A stretch of 8,709 bases of DNA from an uncultured Methylococcaceae bacterium (lineage in GTDB: Bacteria > Pseudomonadota > Gammaproteobacteria > Methylococcales > Methylomonadaceae): assembly GCA_903903765.1 (NCBI GenBank), contig CAIVAH010000288.1, positions 1-8,709 on the forward strand. Reading direction: 5' to 3'. The translations under genes were made by a program, and so were the position numbers. Positions 6,393-8,709 of this stretch are shown piece by piece (the first letter of the stretch is position 1; each line of letters begins with the position of its first letter). The notes under the pieces are model-generated. The model made no database searches. It saw only the letters and a list, made by a program, of their open reading frames with translations, and was not told where the DNA came from.

Positions 6393-7832
6393 ATGAAATG
6401 TTTTCTGGTTTCATTGCTTGTATCAGGATGTACTTTAGGGCCAGATTTTAAAAGCCCCACGCCACGCCTAGCCGAAATTTATTCAGAGTCAGAATCTTCA
6501 ACTTCTTTATCTTCAGTTAAGCCCGCATCAGGATCTGCGCAAACTTTAATCTTAGGCAAAGACATTGAAGCACAATGGTGGATGGTCTTTAAATCTGCAA
6601 AACTTACAAATCTAATTAAAAAAGCGCTGCAGAATAATCCAGATTTACACTCAGCCTTTGCTGCGTTAAACAAAGCGCAAGAAAATACTATTGCTATGCA
6701 AGGTTCCCTATTCCCTGCGCTGGACTTAGTCACTAGAAGTTCCCAGCAAAAAATATCGGGCGCCCAATTTGGCAATCCCAACTACCCCGGATCAACATTC
6801 GCTGTTTCTAGTGGATCAGTTCAAGTCGCCTATTCATTGGATGTATTTGGTGCAATTAGACGTCAAATTGAAAGTTTTGAAGCCATTGAAGCCTATCAAC
6901 GTTTTCAACTTGAAGGTGCATATCTAACAATCGCGACCAATGTCGTTACAACAGTCATACAAGAAGCTTCTCTTAGGGCTCAAATGACAGCAACAGAAAA
7001 TATTATCCAATCACAAGAACAACAAATTAGCATACTGAAGCAACAACTCGCGCTGGGGAGCATAGCTAAAACTGATGTATTATCATTACAAGCTAACCTA
7101 GAAAAAACTCGCACTAGCCTGCCCTTACTCCAGCAACAACTTGCAAAAACTCGCCATAAACTAACTAATCTTACAGGTGATACACCCGACATAAACTTAC
7201 AATCCAAATTTAATTTAAGTGAATTGAGCTTGCCTGAGAATCTCCCCTTAAGCCTACCATCAAAACTAGTTCAACAAAGACCCGATGTTAAAGCCCAAGA
7301 GTCACTCTTACATGATGCAAATGCCCAAATAGGTGTCGCTACTGCCCAGCTATTACCCGACTTCACTATAAGTGCAAATCTAGGCACTATTGCTACACGA
7401 GCGGCGGATTTATTTGTGCCTGGAAGCCTTATCTGGACAGTTGGTGGCAATATCATGCAACCTATTTTTCATGGCAGCGCTTTAATTCATAAACGCAAAG
7501 CAGTCATAGCGGCTTACGAACAAGCAGCCGGACAATACAAAAGCACCGTATTATTAGCGTTACAAAATGTCGCCGATTGCTTAACGGCCCTAGAATTTGA
7601 TGCCATAGCACTGCAAACACAAGACAATGCACTAGAAGTTGCGGAAGAAAATCTTAAGCTGACTAAAAACCAGTACACTTTAGGTGCCATTAATTACCTA
7701 TCATTACTGAATGCCGAACAAAATTATCAAACCGTATTATTGGGTCAAATATCTGCAAAAACCATGCGATATACCGATACAGCCTTATTATTTCAAGCCT
7801 TAGGCGGCGGTTGGTGGAATAGAACAAGTTAA
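6393..7832 (+). CDS. Outer-membrane efflux lipoprotein, NodT/OprM (TolC-like) family
   Basis: This protein would form the trimeric outer-membrane channel of a tripartite drug or metabolite exporter. From ATG 6393 it has 479 residues, normal for the family. A short lipoprotein signal ends in the lipobox LLVSGC with Cys13, and T14 at position +2 favours the outer membrane. It is followed by LGPDFKSP, the family's usual start after the Cys. Two outer-membrane-efflux repeats follow: the first with WWMVFKSAKLTNLIKKAL (62-79), VAYSLDVFGAIRRQIE and a long Gln-rich helical hairpin (about 190-260); the second with RPDVKAQE (296-303), LPDFTIS (321-327) and NQYTLGAINYLSLLNAEQNY. The end GGGWW is typical. 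The frame stays open upstream to TTG 6303, but an N-terminal extension would bury the signal peptide. Neither ATG 6393 nor ATG 6324 has a well-placed ribosome site. It lies 80 bases after the protease and 80 before an RND adaptor. Confidence 0.92.
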   Translation: MKCFLVSLLVSGCTLGPDFKSPTPRLAEIYSESESSTSLSSVKPASGSAQTLILGKDIEAQWWMVFKSAKLTNLIKKALQNNPDLHSAFAALNKAQENTIAMQGSLFPALDLVTRSSQQKISGAQFGNPNYPGSTFAVSSGSVQVAYSLDVFGAIRRQIESFEAIEAYQRFQLEGAYLTIATNVVTTVIQEASLRAQMTATENIIQSQEQQISILKQQLALGSIAKTDVLSLQANLEKTRTSLPLLQQQLAKTRHKLTNLTGDTPDINLQSKFNLSELSLPENLPLSLPSKLVQQRPDVKAQESLLHDANAQIGVATAQLLPDFTISANLGTIATRAADLFVPGSLIWTVGGNIMQPIFHGSALIHKRKAVIAAYEQAAGQYKSTVLLALQNVADCLTALEFDAIALQTQDNALEVAEENLKLTKNQYTLGAINYLSLLNAEQNYQTVLLGQISAKTMRYTDTALLFQALGGGWWNRTS

Positions 7833-7870
7833 GTTCAATCGATTTAAAAAAATCAGGAAAATAAACAATA

Positions 7871-7895
7871 TTAGAGGCTTAATAACAACTTCTAA
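7871..7895 (+). other. Weak hairpin in the leader of the adaptor gene
   Basis: TTAGAGG (7871-7877) can pair with CTTCTAA (7889-7895) as RNA, six Watson-Crick pairs plus one G-U, around an 11-base loop. There is no T run after it, so it is not a terminator. It may be chance in AT-rich DNA. Confidence 0.2.
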
Positions 7896-7901
7896 GCAGA
7901 C

Positions 7902-7905
7902 AGGA
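7902..7905 (+). promoter_or_regulatory. Ribosome binding site of the RND adaptor gene
   Basis: AGGA lies seven bases before ATG 7913. It fixes the start of the adaptor gene, which runs off the window. Confidence 0.65.
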
Positions 7906-7912
7906 ATACTCA

Positions 7913-8709
7913 ATGATTAAACGCATGATCATTATGCTGACGATAGTTAGCCTAATTTTGGCTGGTATATTTGGCTTTATAAACTTTAAAGCGCGTATGA
8001 TCAAACTATACATGTCGGCTCAAGGCGAACCTGTCCAAACTGTATCGACCACCACGGCACAATATTCGGAATGGTCACCAAGTTTAGACGCTGTTGCCAC
8101 GCTAAAAGCAGCGCAAGGCATAAATATTAGTTCTGAAGTTGCTGGTATAGTAGAGAAAATATACTTTAAAGAAGGTGAAACAGTCTCAAAAGACACCCCG
8201 ATTCTACAATTACGCAATCAAGATGAAACGGCTAAACTTGCAGCTTTAAAAGCCACAGCAGAACTAGCCAAAAGCACTTATCATCGAGATTTAGCTCAAT
8301 TTAATATTAATGCCATTAGTAAACAAACCTTAGATATTGACAAAGCAAACCTAGCCATAGCAGATGCAAATATTGCCCAGCAACAAGCTCTAGTTAATAA
8401 AAAACTCATTCGAGCGCCGTTCTCTGGACAATTAGGCCTAAGACTCGTTGACATTGGTCAATATATTGAACCTGGAACAGCTATTAGTACCTTACAAGCT
8501 CTAGACAACATCTTTGTAGACTTTTACTTACCCCAACAAAACTTAAGTAACTTAAAAAGAGGTCAAAAAGTCATCCTACTCACCGATGTTTATCCTAATC
8601 AAGAGTTTATAGCAGAAATTAGCGTTATTAACCCAAAAGTTGACATTAATACTCGAAACATCAACATCCGAGCCGTACTTAAGAATTCAAAAAATAAATT
8701 ACTACCCGG
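7913..8709 (+). CDS. RND efflux pump periplasmic adaptor (membrane fusion protein, MexH-like), 3' end outside window
   Basis: The adaptor links an inner-membrane RND pump to the outer-membrane channel encoded just upstream. The frame from ATG 7913 is open to the end of the window, giving 265 residues plus two bases. An N-terminal membrane anchor or uncleaved signal (about 5-24, MIIMLTIVSLILAGIFGFI) is followed by FKARMIKLYM, typical of this adaptor subfamily. The lipoyl-like domain is split: one half about 70-104 (INISSEVAGIVEKIYFKEGETVSKD) and the other about 160-196 (KKLIRAPFSGQLGL, DIGQYIEPGTAISTLQALD). Between them is a short alpha-hairpin (about 105-160, ending AQQQALVNKKL). Then comes the beta-barrel start IFVDFYLPQQNLSNLKRGQKV. 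No lipobox Cys is present, unlike AcrA or MexA, so membrane anchoring would be by the N-terminal helix. An AGGA ribosome site is well placed. The pump gene should follow beyond the window. Confidence 0.93.
   Translation, partial: MIKRMIIMLTIVSLILAGIFGFINFKARMIKLYMSAQGEPVQTVSTTTAQYSEWSPSLDAVATLKAAQGINISSEVAGIVEKIYFKEGETVSKDTPILQLRNQDETAKLAALKATAELAKSTYHRDLAQFNINAISKQTLDIDKANLAIADANIAQQQALVNKKLIRAPFSGQLGLRLVDIGQYIEPGTAISTLQALDNIFVDFYLPQQNLSNLKRGQKVILLTDVYPNQEFIAEISVINPKVDINTRNINIRAVLKNSKNKLLP

Noticed and set aside
6479..7456. Several minus-strand open frames opposite the efflux lipoprotein gene
   Set aside because: They are shadows of a well-supported coding region; their translations are low-complexity and show no family signature.
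7841..7854. Hairpin GATTT-AAAA-AAATC after the efflux lipoprotein gene as a terminator
   Set aside because: The stem is only five AT-rich pairs, there is no T run, and the adaptor gene follows in the same direction.
8020..8217. Minus-strand open frame of 65 codons
   Set aside because: It is antisense to the lipoyl domain of the RND adaptor, whose plus-strand frame is strongly supported.

Overview
The window looks like a piece of chromosome from a low-GC gammaproteobacterium. The evidence is a run of housekeeping genes with close Escherichia-type homologues (the C-terminal end of rpoN, a short-form hpf, rapZ, and a DbpA-type helicase with its rRNA-binding domain), combined with AT-rich codon use and very AT-rich spacers. 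I cannot name the genus. A Legionellales-like or other host-associated gammaproteobacterium would fit, but that is inference.

Bases 1-1776, plus strand: the 3' end of rpoN (sigma-54), then hpf (ribosome hibernation factor), then rapZ (ATPase-like RNase adapter). This is the sigma-54/nitrogen-PTS cluster, but ptsN, which lies between hpf and rapZ in E. coli, is absent. A GC-rich hairpin fills the hpf-rapZ gap, and rapZ has no visible Shine-Dalgarno sequence. Bases 1837-3228, minus strand: dbpA, convergent with rapZ, with an extended -10 promoter candidate near 3275.

Bases 3229-3720 are an AT-rich gene-free region between divergent genes. It carries scattered TTAAAC words, palindromes and no credible gene.

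Bases 3721-6312, plus strand: an ECF sigma factor, its zinc-finger anti-sigma factor, and a secreted subtilisin-like (S8) protease, tightly packed. The outer part of the anti-sigma factor resembles a subtilase propeptide, so sigma factor, membrane-bound anti-sigma factor and cognate protease may form one envelope-sensing circuit. The protease frame is broken once, at a run of seven A residues in the catalytic domain. One extra A would restore a continuous protein of about 418 residues with Asp, His and Ser all present. It may be a new pseudogene, a slippage-rescued gene or a sequencing error.

Bases 6393-8709, plus strand: an outer-membrane efflux lipoprotein (NodT/OprM type) followed by the first 265 codons of an RND periplasmic adaptor. 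An inner-membrane RND pump gene would be expected just beyond the window. Because all genes from 3721 onward run in the same direction with gaps of 80 bases or less, the efflux genes could be co-transcribed with, or controlled by, the sigma module. That link is a hypothesis.
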